Counted from the stretch's first letter, positions 1-5,292 are shown. The stretch is DNA of 5,292 bases from JAFAHZ01 sp035656415 (GCA_035656415.1 DASRSM010000207.1:1-5292), one strand, 5' to 3'. A program made the numbers and translations. Notes: generated by a model not told the origin, from the letters alone.

Positions 1-2
1 CG

Positions 3-632
3 ACGACGTACGACAAGAACGGGCAAGCCATTGCTTTCGGAACGCTGACCAACGAGATGCGCGCGAGCAAAATCCTCACCTCGACGACGCAGGGGGAGAT
101 CTCCGCGACCAAAGGCGGTCAGAAGCTGCTGTCATTCGGCATGTCCTGCAGGCTGGCGAAGATCAATTCGTGTGGCTTTGGCGGGATCGCCTCCGTCGGC
201 CCACTCAATCAGTCGATAGGCGTTTCGTCGGAAATTACCAACTTCGTGTGGGAGGGTTCTTCGAATAATGGCATCATTGCGATGTCCGCTTACACCGGCG
301 CGCTCGGCGCCCTGACCCTGCACAAGGGTAGCGGAGACTCGTGGCGGATCGGAGGCGGAACGAAGGTCGCGTCGCTGAAGGGAGGTTTTTTTGAAACCGT
401 CGATATCGAAGTGCTCAACGTACACGGTGGTCTGACGCTAAAGGATGCGCGCGCCGACGCCGCCGGCTCGACCGGCTTCGACACCCGGTTGGGCATGATG
501 GGCGGACGCGTCACGCAACTGTCGACCCGCAAGACGTTTGCAAAATTTTCGACCGACGCCACGGGAAGCGGGTCGATCGATTACTCAGACGCGTCCACCG
601 GAAAGATCGCGCTCTTCATCATTCTTTCGTAA
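3..632 (+). CDS. Unrecognised Gly/Ser/Thr-rich protein, 3' part only (5' end outside window)
   Basis: The reading frame is open from the first complete codon at position 3 to a TAA at 630-632, giving 209 residues. The first in-frame ATG (57) has no Shine-Dalgarno site and lies inside continuous frame, so the true start is probably upstream of the window. The visible part is rich in Gly, Ser, Thr and short hydrophobic stretches, which suggests a beta-rich, possibly extracellular protein. It has two cysteines eight residues apart (about residues 49 and 57 of the visible part) and no transmembrane segment long enough to be convincing. The last residues are hydrophobic (ALFIILS), which is unusual for a soluble C-terminus but too short for an anchor. 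I do not recognise a family. That it is coding is likely, because a long open frame ends in a plausible product; its function is unknown. Confidence 0.65.
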   Translation, partial: TTYDKNGQAIAFGTLTNEMRASKILTSTTQGEISATKGGQKLLSFGMSCRLAKINSCGFGGIASVGPLNQSIGVSSEITNFVWEGSSNNGIIAMSAYTGALGALTLHKGSGDSWRIGGGTKVASLKGGFFETVDIEVLNVHGGLTLKDARADAAGSTGFDTRLGMMGGRVTQLSTRKTFAKFSTDATGSGSIDYSDASTGKIALFIILS

Positions 633-823
633 TCGCGCGATGATATCGGCCTGAGGCGCCAATTCGCTTCCGATGAAGGACTCGTGGATGCCGGACTGCC
701 GATCGGCGCATGCATCGCAGACGACGAAAAGGCCTAGTCACGATCGGCGGCGTCGCGTAATTGGTGAGGCTCCGCTACAATGCGACTTAGATAAAGCATC
801 TTCGAAGCGACGTTGGCGCGAAC
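633..823. other. Non-coding gap between partial CDS and COG4315-like gene
   Basis: These 191 bases hold no convincing gene. The only ATG-initiated plus-strand frame (from 673) encodes an Arg-rich, shadow-like peptide with no ribosome site. A 10-nt palindrome GCCGATCGGC lies at 698-707, and the motif CGATCGGC recurs at 741. No signal-peptide coding stretch that could belong to the following gene is visible in any plus-strand frame. No T-tract terminator follows the upstream stop. Confidence 0.5.
776..781 (+). promoter_or_regulatory. Weak candidate -10 element (TACAAT)
   Basis: TACAAT matches five of six bases of the sigma-70 -10 consensus and lies 42 nt before the GTG at 824. No -35-like hexamer is found 16-18 nt upstream and there is no extended -10 TG, so this could be chance. 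Confidence 0.22.
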
Positions 824-1153
824 GTGCCGGTGCAGCAGGCTATTGCGGGCCAGACCGGCTTTGCCAATCCGGGAAATAGTTACACGTTGTATTTCCTTAG
901 CAACGATACGCCGACCGGTGGAACATGCACCGGCAGCTGCCTCAGCATATGGAAGGTCATTGCGCCGAGCGGTGGAGCGCAAGCGCAAGGTGCTTTTACC
1001 ATCATCACGCGGTCCGACGGCACGGGCATGCAATGGGCGTATAAAAGTCATCCGCTTTATATGTACGCGGGCGATACGGGTCCGGACCAGTCTAACGGCG
1101 AGGGCATCGCGTTTGCTGGCGGCCATTGGCACGTCGCGCGGCCGACACCATAA
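824..1153 (+). CDS. COG4315-type repeat domain protein (PF03640-like), without signal peptide
   Basis: The 109-residue product carries two copies of the short repeat known from COG4315 predicted lipoproteins with the Yx(FWY)xxD motif (secreted repeat of unknown function). The first is LYFLSND at residues 22-28, followed by a C-x3-C pair (Cys35, Cys39) and a Trp at 43. The second is LYMYAGD at 78-84, an exact YxYxxD match, followed by a Gly-rich turn and a final WHVARP stretch. The family is normally exported, often as a lipoprotein, and its role is poorly known. The frame is closed by a TAG at 788-790 and the only start-like codon between is the GTG at 824, so no signal peptide or lipobox can be encoded in frame. 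No Shine-Dalgarno site precedes the GTG. The domain itself looks complete. It may be an N-terminally truncated relic, the result of an upstream frameshift or rearrangement, or a mis-assembled end. The domain call is firm; expression and start are uncertain. Confidence 0.72.
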   Translation: MPVQQAIAGQTGFANPGNSYTLYFLSNDTPTGGTCTGSCLSIWKVIAPSGGAQAQGAFTIITRSDGTGMQWAYKSHPLYMYAGDTGPDQSNGEGIAFAGGHWHVARPTP

Positions 1154-1164
1154 GCGACGACAAG

Positions 1165-1200
1165 CAACGCCGTCGGCGCCATGCGCGCCGACGGGCGTTG
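1165..1200. terminator. Strong hairpin between convergent genes, probable terminator
   Basis: The left arm at 1165-1179 pairs with 1185-1200 around a 5-nt loop (CATGC). Eight pairs form the inner stem (GTCGGCGC with GCGCCGAC) and seven the outer stem (CAACGCC with GGCGTTG), with one bulged G at 1193. It starts 12 nt after the stop of the COG4315-like gene and lies between convergent genes, so it could end transcription from either side. Neither side has a run of T, so it is not a classical intrinsic terminator. It may instead protect a 3' end. Confidence 0.6.
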
Positions 1201-1252
1201 TGGACTTATTGGGTGCCCTTATAATCTATGGACCGCGACCTTGGCCTCGCGA

Positions 1253-1612
1253 TTATTTAAATAGGGACGCCTCGCCTTGCGTCATGTCGCAGGTCGAGAC
1301 CAAAAACTTCACATCGTAGACGTTTACGCCGTGAACGCACGACATGTGCCACACCCCGTCGTGATAAAGGAAATACGAGTAGCGGGCGTCGTTGGGGTTG
1401 GAGAGGCAGTGCGCGGTAACCGCCGCCCATTTCCCCTCTTGCTTCGGCTCGTTGATGGTTGCCGGCAGACACGATTTGGCAAACTTAATGGCAGGCGAGT
1501 GCGCGATGATCGTCGCGGCCTCAACCTTCGTCAGGGGCGGCGCATCGGAAGCCAGCACTGCTGCCGGCGCGGCTAAGCCGACGAATACGAGAGCAATCAG
1601 AAGAGAACGCAT
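1253..1612 (-). CDS. Small secreted protein with four cysteines, unknown function
   Basis: The 119-residue product begins with a clear Sec signal peptide: MRS, a hydrophobic core (LLIALVFVGLAAPAAVL) and a likely cleavage site after Ala21 (VLA/SDAPP). The mature part of about 98 residues has four cysteines (48, 69, 92, 108), an even number that would allow two disulfides outside the cytoplasm. Its C-terminal half is rich in aromatic residues (YSYFLYHDGVWHMSC at 78-92). There is no further membrane segment and the Cys are not placed as a lipobox. The ATG at 1612-1610 is supported by GGAGGA seven nt upstream (plus-strand 1620-1625), the signal peptide and the length. The gene converges on the COG4315-like gene and diverges from recQ. 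I do not recognise a family. It is likely a periplasmic or extracellular protein; no function can be assigned. Confidence 0.82.
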   Translation of the reverse strand: MRSLLIALVFVGLAAPAAVLASDAPPLTKVEAATIIAHSPAIKFAKSCLPATINEPKQEGKWAAVTAHCLSNPNDARYSYFLYHDGVWHMSCVHGVNVYDVKFLVSTCDMTQGEASLFK

Positions 1613-1619
1613 TGGAAAA

Positions 1620-1625
1620 TCCTCC
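1620..1625 (-). promoter_or_regulatory. Ribosome binding site of the 119-aa secreted protein
   Basis: Read on the minus strand this is GGAGGA, seven nt before the ATG at 1612. It is a near-ideal Shine-Dalgarno match and fixes the start that gives the signal peptide. Confidence 0.8.
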
Positions 1626-1759
1626 GTGCGTCGAGCCTACGACCCATCGCTAGCCGTTCCTGCATCGCAATTATTGCACCCCGGAGCCATGCACACATGG
1701 ATCTCAGATCGCGCTAGTCCGCGGGATGAATGGGTCCAGATTCGAATCCTACTTAGCGA
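1626..1759. promoter_or_regulatory. Divergent promoter region between the 119-aa gene and recQ
   Basis: This gap must hold the promoters of both divergent genes. It contains a perfect odd palindrome GCAAT-T-ATTGC at 1667-1677, whose minus-strand reading includes AATAAT (plus 1670-1675), five of six matches to a -10 box for the 119-aa gene, though without a good -35. A small hairpin CCATG-CACA-CATGG lies at 1687-1700. No Shine-Dalgarno site precedes the recQ ATG. The palindrome could be an operator or the promoter core itself. No LexA-type box was recognised. Confidence 0.4.
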
Positions 1760-3607
1760 ATGACGACACTGCATGATGCCCTGAGGCGTCATTTCGGATA
1801 CCAATCGTTCCGGCCATTGCAGCGCGAGATTGCAGAGGCGTCGCTTGCCGGACACGACGTGCTGGCGCTCTTGCCGACCGGCGGCGGAAAATCGCTGTGC
1901 TATCAGTTGCCGGCGCTGCTCGAGAACGGCCTAACGTTGGTCGTTTCGCCGCTGATTGCGCTGATGAAGGACCAAGTCGATGCCCTCGAAGCGAACGGCA
2001 TAGCGGCGACGTTTCTCAATAGCTCGATAGACCCATCCACGGCCGAACAACGCTTGAGAGCACTCGACAATGGCGAATACCGATTGCTCTACGTCGCGCC
2101 CGAACGTCTCGTGCTGCCCCGCTTTCTGGCGGGATTAGCTCGGTGGAATTTACGCCGGATCGCGATCGACGAGGCGCATTGCGTCAGCGAGTGGGGACAC
2201 GACTTTCGGCCCGAATATCGTCAGATCGCATCGCTGCGCCATTATCACCCCGACGTTCCCATGCTGGCGCTAACGGCCACGGCGACGCAACGCGTGCGCG
2301 ACGACATCGAACGCTTTCTCGGACTGCGAAGGCCACGGCGGTTCGTTGCGAGTTTCAATCGTCCGAACCTACGCTACAGCGTTTTCGAAAAGCGCGACGC
2401 CGTCGCACAACTCGTCGCGTGGACCACCCGCCGGGCGGGTGAAAGTGGAATCGTCTACGTCCAAAGCCGCATTGCAGCCGAACAACTCGCCGGGAAGCTC
2501 ACAGGAGCCGGTATCTCCGCGCTGCCCTATCACGCCGGACTCTCGTCTGCGGAACGCGCTCGCAACCAAGAATCCTTCGTTTGTGACGAGGTTCGTGTGA
2601 TCTGCGCGACGATTGCGTTCGGGATGGGAATACACAAACCCAACGTGCGCTACGTCGTGCATTACGACGTGCCCAAAACGATCGAAGGCTACTATCAGGA
2701 GACGGGGCGCGCGGGCCGCGACGGTCTGTCCAGCGACTGCGCGCTGTTCTTCAGCGGCGGTGATGCTGCAAAGCAGCGACATTTCATCCGCCAGATCAGC
2801 GACTCGACGGAACGCGAGAGCGCCGAAAAACGTCTCGCACAGATGCTGGACTTTGCCGCGACGCCTCACTGCCGCCGTGCACATCTCTTGCGATACTTCG
2901 GTGAGGTCTGGGACGAAGTGGGATGTGGAAACTGCGACAACTGCTTGCAGCCGGTCGAGCGAATCGACGGAACGGTGGCGGCGTCGAAACTCCTTTCGTG
3001 TGTGTATCGCATTCGGGCTTGCAGTGGCTTCTCGACGGGAGCTCGTCACGTCGTCGACGTGCTGCGCGGCAATCGCTCGGAGAAGGTCGTTTCGTGGGGG
3101 CACGACCGATTGTCGACGTTTGGAATCGGCACCGAGCACGGCAAGGACGAGTGGCTGGCGCTCTTATCGGAGTTGCTTCGCATCGGCTGCATCGAGCTAG
3201 ATCCCGTGCACCGCACGCTGCTGCTGACCGACGAAGGCCTACGGGCGCTGAAGGACGAGCGCAAGTTTACGTTTGCGAAACCGCGCTTCGTAACGAAAGC
3301 GGGGAAGCGCGGCGGCCGACGGTTACCCGCCGCGGCAGCGACGCCCGACGATGACTTATTCGAGGCGCTGCGCCAACTTCGCAAAAAGCTCGCCGACGAT
3401 CAAGGCGTACCACCGTACGTGGTCTTTTCCGATGCAACTCTGCGCGAGTTGTCGGCCCGGAAGCCGTCGACATCGTCGGCGTTCCGGCAAATCGGTGGCG
3501 TCGGCGACGTCAAACTCCAACGCTACGGCGAGGCGTTCATCTCTGCGATCCGAGCGTTCACCTCGCGGGCATCTGATAAAACGCGAAAAGGCAAACTCGA
3601 CATCTAA
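1760..3607 (+). CDS. recQ: ATP-dependent DNA helicase RecQ
   Basis: This 615-residue protein is a 3'-5' superfamily 2 DNA helicase acting in recombination and replication-fork repair. It aligns along its whole length with what I recall of E. coli RecQ. Visible motifs in order are motif 0 (FGYQSFRPLQ, 12-21), Walker A TGGGKS (40-45), DEAH (137-140) followed by the RecQ aromatic-rich loop (HCVSEWGHDFRPEY), LTATAT (171-176), the motif V region (FGMGIHKPNVRY, 287-298) and motif VI QETGRAGRDG (313-322). The zinc-binding region has Cys371, Cys389, Cys392 and Cys395. An RQC winged-helix region follows (about 400-500, with GHDRLSTFGIG), then an HRDC domain (about 530-600, with PPYVVFSDATL). All catalytic residues are present and the length is typical of bacterial RecQ. 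The ATG at 1760 gives the short N-terminus usual for the family, but no Shine-Dalgarno site is seen. It is divergent from the secreted-protein gene, and nothing links it functionally to the neighbours. Confidence 0.97.
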   Translation: MTTLHDALRRHFGYQSFRPLQREIAEASLAGHDVLALLPTGGGKSLCYQLPALLENGLTLVVSPLIALMKDQVDALEANGIAATFLNSSIDPSTAEQRLRALDNGEYRLLYVAPERLVLPRFLAGLARWNLRRIAIDEAHCVSEWGHDFRPEYRQIASLRHYHPDVPMLALTATATQRVRDDIERFLGLRRPRRFVASFNRPNLRYSVFEKRDAVAQLVAWTTRRAGESGIVYVQSRIAAEQLAGKLTGAGISALPYHAGLSSAERARNQESFVCDEVRVICATIAFGMGIHKPNVRYVVHYDVPKTIEGYYQETGRAGRDGLSSDCALFFSGGDAAKQRHFIRQISDSTERESAEKRLAQMLDFAATPHCRRAHLLRYFGEVWDEVGCGNCDNCLQPVERIDGTVAASKLLSCVYRIRACSGFSTGARHVVDVLRGNRSEKVVSWGHDRLSTFGIGTEHGKDEWLALLSELLRIGCIELDPVHRTLLLTDEGLRALKDERKFTFAKPRFVTKAGKRGGRRLPAAAATPDDDLFEALRQLRKKLADDQGVPPYVVFSDATLRELSARKPSTSSAFRQIGGVGDVKLQRYGEAFISAIRAFTSRASDKTRKGKLDI

Positions 3608-3679
3608 TCGAGCAGTCGAACCGACGGCCAGGCGCTCGGCTGTGTGGTCCCCGCCGCGCCAGGGTAATCATTGGCGGCG

Positions 3680-3685
3680 CATAAT
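3680..3685 (+). promoter_or_regulatory. Candidate -10 element (CATAAT) for the GloVer lipoprotein gene
   Basis: CATAAT matches the -10 consensus at five of six positions and would place a transcript start near 3692, some 27 nt before the GTG. The expected -35 window is GC-rich and does not match. Confidence is low. Confidence 0.25.
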
Positions 3686-3706
3686 GGAACCACTACATAC
3701 TTGTAC

Positions 3707-3711
3707 GGAGG
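3707..3711 (+). promoter_or_regulatory. Ribosome binding site that fixes the GTG start at 3719
   Basis: GGAGG lies seven nt before the GTG at 3719, an ideal Shine-Dalgarno arrangement. It lies downstream of the alternative TTG at 3671, so it argues against that longer start. The GTAC tetramers on each side (3703-3706 and 3713-3716) could form a very short stem around the site, which is probably not meaningful. Confidence 0.75.
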
Positions 3712-3718
3712 TGTACTC

Positions 3719-4885
3719 GTGCGTGCACTAGCCTTTTCCGTTTGCATTGTATTTCTCGCGGCCTGCTCTCGAGCGATCACGCCGTCGCCGCTACCAGCGG
3801 GTCCAGCGTTTCGAAATGCGAGACCGTTCGCAACCGGTTTTCAGACGCTGTTTAGCTTCAGCCGTACCAACGGCGCATATCCGCAAGCGAATTTGGTCGC
3901 CGTAAATGGGACCCTGTACGGCACCACCTATAGCGGGGGTGCTGGAACGGGGGTGGTTTTTCGGATTACGCCATCGGGTGCATTCAAGGTTCTCCACGAG
4001 TTTGGAAAGGCGAACGACGGCTTCCAACCCGGTACGGGGCCGCTCATTTATGTGAAAGGCGCGCTCTACGGTGTTACGACGTACGGCGGTGCCGGAAACG
4101 GTACGGTCTATAAGATCACGACGACGGGAAAAGAGCGCGTCGTCTATCGGTTCAACGATCCGCCCGACGGTGACGCTGCCTACGGAAACCTGGTCTTCGT
4201 TAACGGCGATCTTTACGGCACGACGACTGAGGGCGGGAAAAACGATTACGGCACCGTTTTCCGCCTCACGCTTTCCGGCAAAGAGACCGTGCTGTATTCA
4301 TTTAAAGGTGGAAAGGACGGCGCGCAACCGTTTGGAGGGTTAACTGCTGTCGGCCGCACGTTGTACGGCACCACTCGAGGCGGCGGTGCTTCAGCGTATG
4401 GCACGGTTTTCAAAATCTCGCTGAGCGGACAGGAAAGGGTGATTCACAGTTTTGGCGGCACGCTGCGCCATGACGGAGGTGGCCCCTCGGCCGGGTTAAC
4501 GTTAGTCAAAGGACAGCTCTACGGTACGACCCAGGGAGGCGGCGTGGGATCGTGGGGCACCGTGTATACGATCACGACGTCGGGCAAAGAACGCGTTCTG
4601 CACTCGTTTGCGGACATCCCCGACGGTGGGACGCCGGTATACGTAAACCTCACTAACGTCAAGGGCACGCTATACGGAACGACTTCCGTCGGCGGCACTG
4701 GTCCCGGGACGGTTTTTAAAATTACGACAAGCGGTACGGAAAGCGTGGTTTACGATATTCCAGGTGGAAGCGGCGGCCAGGCGCCCTACGGCGGAGTAGC
4801 CTACTTAAACGGCAGGCTCTATGGCACAACCTACGCAGGCGGCAACGCAACGATCACCGGAACGATCTTTTCCGTCACCCCGTAG
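3719..4885 (+). CDS. GloVer (Gloeo_Verruco) tandem-repeat lipoprotein, seven repeats
   Basis: From the GTG at 3719 the product has 388 residues. It begins with a lipoprotein signal peptide: a short basic start (VRA), a hydrophobic core and the lipobox LAAC with the lipidated Cys at 16. A Pro-rich linker (about 17-40) follows. Residues 41-388 are seven tandem copies of a unit of about 50 residues. Each has a hydrophobic strand ending in Phe or Tyr-rich sequence, an Asp/Gly turn, an LYGTT-type core (residues 66, 116, 165, 215, 267, 318, 367), a Gly-Gly turn and a GTVFKIT-type strand ending in SG. This is the Gloeo_Verruco repeat (TIGR03803 as I recall), found in surface proteins with varied anchors; here the anchor is lipid, and the C-terminus has no sorting signal. 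Seven such all-beta units suggest a closed seven-bladed propeller, an inference. The likely location is the cell envelope, facing outward or into the periplasm; the ligand or partner is unknown. A longer start at 3671 (TTG) would bury the signal peptide and is disfavoured. Confidence 0.88.
   Translation: MRALAFSVCIVFLAACSRAITPSPLPAGPAFRNARPFATGFQTLFSFSRTNGAYPQANLVAVNGTLYGTTYSGGAGTGVVFRITPSGAFKVLHEFGKANDGFQPGTGPLIYVKGALYGVTTYGGAGNGTVYKITTTGKERVVYRFNDPPDGDAAYGNLVFVNGDLYGTTTEGGKNDYGTVFRLTLSGKETVLYSFKGGKDGAQPFGGLTAVGRTLYGTTRGGGASAYGTVFKISLSGQERVIHSFGGTLRHDGGGPSAGLTLVKGQLYGTTQGGGVGSWGTVYTITTSGKERVLHSFADIPDGGTPVYVNLTNVKGTLYGTTSVGGTGPGTVFKITTSGTESVVYDIPGGSGGQAPYGGVAYLNGRLYGTTYAGGNATITGTIFSVTP
3839..4885 (+). 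repeat. Seven in-frame tandem coding repeats, period 147-156 bp
   Basis: The LYGTT-type codon blocks begin at 3914, 4064, 4211, 4361, 4517, 4670 and 4817, so successive units are 150, 147, 150, 156, 153 and 147 bp, all multiples of three. The protein motif is well kept while the codons differ between copies (for example CTG, CTC, CTT, TTG and CTA for the same Leu). This points to old duplication with selection on protein sequence rather than recent expansion. Confidence 0.9.
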
Positions 4886-4920
4886 CGAGCGCACCCCCGA
4901 GCGTGGCGGCCGACGTACGT

Positions 4921-5265
4921 TCAGTTTGTGGAGACCGACGTGCACGCGAAGGTTATTGCTTCGGTACTCTTGCTTGTACTGCCATCGATGCCGAAATCAC
5001 TTACGTACGACTTCGGGCACGTTGTGACGCCGTTGGGTTTTCCGTTCCGCGTTTGCGTCACGACCAGCGGATCGTTCCCGGCGGGAAGCGATGCGAAGAG
5101 CTTTGTACGGTCGTGCTTGCTGCAGCCGATCGTGAGCGTATCCCACATTCCCAAGTCCTTGCCATGATAGACGACGTGATAGGTGCTTGGCGCTACGCCG
5201 GCGCCAATTGGAAGCGGAGCCGCTACGAGCGTAGCGAGCGTGGCGCAGCGATATCGTAGGTTCAT
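4921..5265 (-). CDS. Small probably secreted protein, unknown function
   Basis: The 114-residue product starts MNLRYR and has a hydrophobic Ala/Leu-rich stretch (about residues 7-25), consistent with a Sec signal peptide cleaved near GVA/PST. The mature part of about 89 residues has three cysteines (48, 83, 108) and polar Thr/Ser-rich sequence with no membrane segment. It converges on the GloVer gene with a 35-bp gap. No Shine-Dalgarno site precedes the ATG; instead a -10-like TACACT ends six nt before it, which would fit a leaderless transcript. A plus-strand frame over the same DNA (4940-5167) shares its third codon positions and also looks signal-like. The minus frame is preferred because it is longer, has more purines in first codon positions and gives a more protein-like composition. 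I do not recognise a family. The strand choice is probable, not certain. Confidence 0.6.
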   Translation of the reverse strand: MNLRYRCATLATLVAAPLPIGAGVAPSTYHVVYHGKDLGMWDTLTIGCSKHDRTKLFASLPAGNDPLVVTQTRNGKPNGVTTCPKSYVSDFGIDGSTSKSTEAITFACTSVSTN

Positions 5266-5271
5266 TCCGCA

Positions 5272-5277
5272 AGTGTA
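5272..5277 (-). promoter_or_regulatory. Candidate -10 element for leaderless 114-aa gene
   Basis: Read on the minus strand this is TACACT, four of six matches including the key TA...T positions. It ends six nt before the ATG at 5265, so transcription could begin at or next to the start codon. The -35 region lies at or beyond the window edge and cannot be judged. Confidence 0.3.
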
Positions 5278-5292
5278 GCAGACGGGGTCGAT

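Larger units (their letters stand above)
3608..3718. other. GC-rich spacer between recQ and the GloVer lipoprotein gene
   Basis: No gene is seen here. A weak imperfect hairpin can form between CGAGC (3609-3613) and GCTCG (3634-3638), and another between CGCCA (3657-3661) and TGGCG (3672-3676). Neither is followed by a T run, so no terminator for recQ can be assigned firmly. CATAAT at 3680-3685 matches five of six bases of a -10 box and would give a short leader for the next gene, but a -35 is not evident. Confidence 0.35.

Noticed and set aside
673..879. Plus-strand frame of 68 residues before the COG4315-like gene.
   Set aside because: It is Arg-rich with shadow-like composition, has no ribosome site and overlaps the recognised domain in another frame.
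734..1132. Minus-strand frame of 132 residues opposite the COG4315-like gene.
   Set aside because: It is the antisense of a recognised domain and consists of Arg/Ala-rich low-quality sequence.
1221..1256. Inverted repeat ATAAT/ATTAT with inner CGCGA/TCGCG near the stop of the 119-aa gene.
   Set aside because: The two stems are joined by a large asymmetric bulge and overlap the stop codon. It is not followed by a T run, so it is too weak to call a terminator.
1647..1759. tRNA-like signals before recQ: TCGCTAG (1647-1653) can pair with TTAGCGA (1753-1759), and a TTCGAAT T-loop motif lies at 1741-1747.
   Set aside because: The T-stem (CCAGA with CCTAC) does not pair, there is no D-arm or CCA, and the 113-nt span is too long. 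Probably chance, or at most a degraded remnant.
2369..3139. Minus-strand frame of 256 residues inside recQ.
   Set aside because: It is antisense to a fully conserved helicase region. Long antisense frames are common in GC-rich genes.
4940..5167. Plus-strand frame from GTG 4940 with GGAG six nt upstream and a hydrophobic N-terminus.
   Set aside because: It mirrors the longer minus-strand frame, has lower purine content in first codon positions and a less protein-like sequence. It is kept only as an alternative in the findings.
4881..5245. Direct repeats CGTAGCGAGCG (4881-4891 and 5230-5240) and GAGCGTGGCG (4899-4908 and 5236-5245) around the 114-aa gene.
   Set aside because: Matches of 10-11 nt are expected by chance in 5 kb of GC-rich DNA, and the second pair lies inside coding sequence. 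No target-site duplication or transposase is present.

Overview
The window carries one confidently recognised housekeeping gene, the DNA helicase recQ, set among genes for exported or probably exported proteins of little-known function. GC content is moderately high and no plasmid, phage, IS or CRISPR hallmark is visible. The best hint of origin is the pairing of a Gloeo_Verruco (GloVer) tandem-repeat lipoprotein with a COG4315-type repeat protein. From memory, this pairing is common in environmental phyla such as Candidatus Eremiobacterota (WPS-2), and possibly Acidobacteriota or Verrucomicrobiota. This placement is an inference and was not tested.

Layout, left to right. (1) Positions 3-632, +: the 3' part of an unrecognised Gly/Ser/Thr-rich protein cut by the window edge. 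(2) 633-823: non-coding, with only weak promoter-like sequence. (3) 824-1153, +: a COG4315-type (PF03640-like) domain that unexpectedly lacks its export signal. (4) 1154-1252: a short convergent gap with a strong hairpin at 1165-1200. (5) 1253-1612, -: a 119-aa secreted protein with four cysteines and a very good ribosome binding site. (6) 1613-1759: a divergent promoter region with an 11-nt palindrome. (7) 1760-3607, +: recQ, full length with helicase, zinc, RQC and HRDC regions intact. (8) 3608-3718: a GC-rich spacer. (9) 3719-4885, +: a lipoprotein with seven GloVer repeats, whose start is best placed at a GTG behind a strong Shine-Dalgarno site. (10) 4921-5265, -: a 114-aa probably secreted protein, possibly leaderless.

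The genes do not look like one operon or one pathway. They form two convergent pairs (COG4315-like/119-aa protein; GloVer lipoprotein/114-aa protein) and one divergent pair (119-aa protein/recQ). I see no evidence that recQ works with its neighbours. The most distinctive items are the seven-copy, probably propeller-forming lipoprotein, the signal-less COG4315 domain and the two small exported cysteine-containing orphans. I did not find a convincing previously undescribed multi-gene system.
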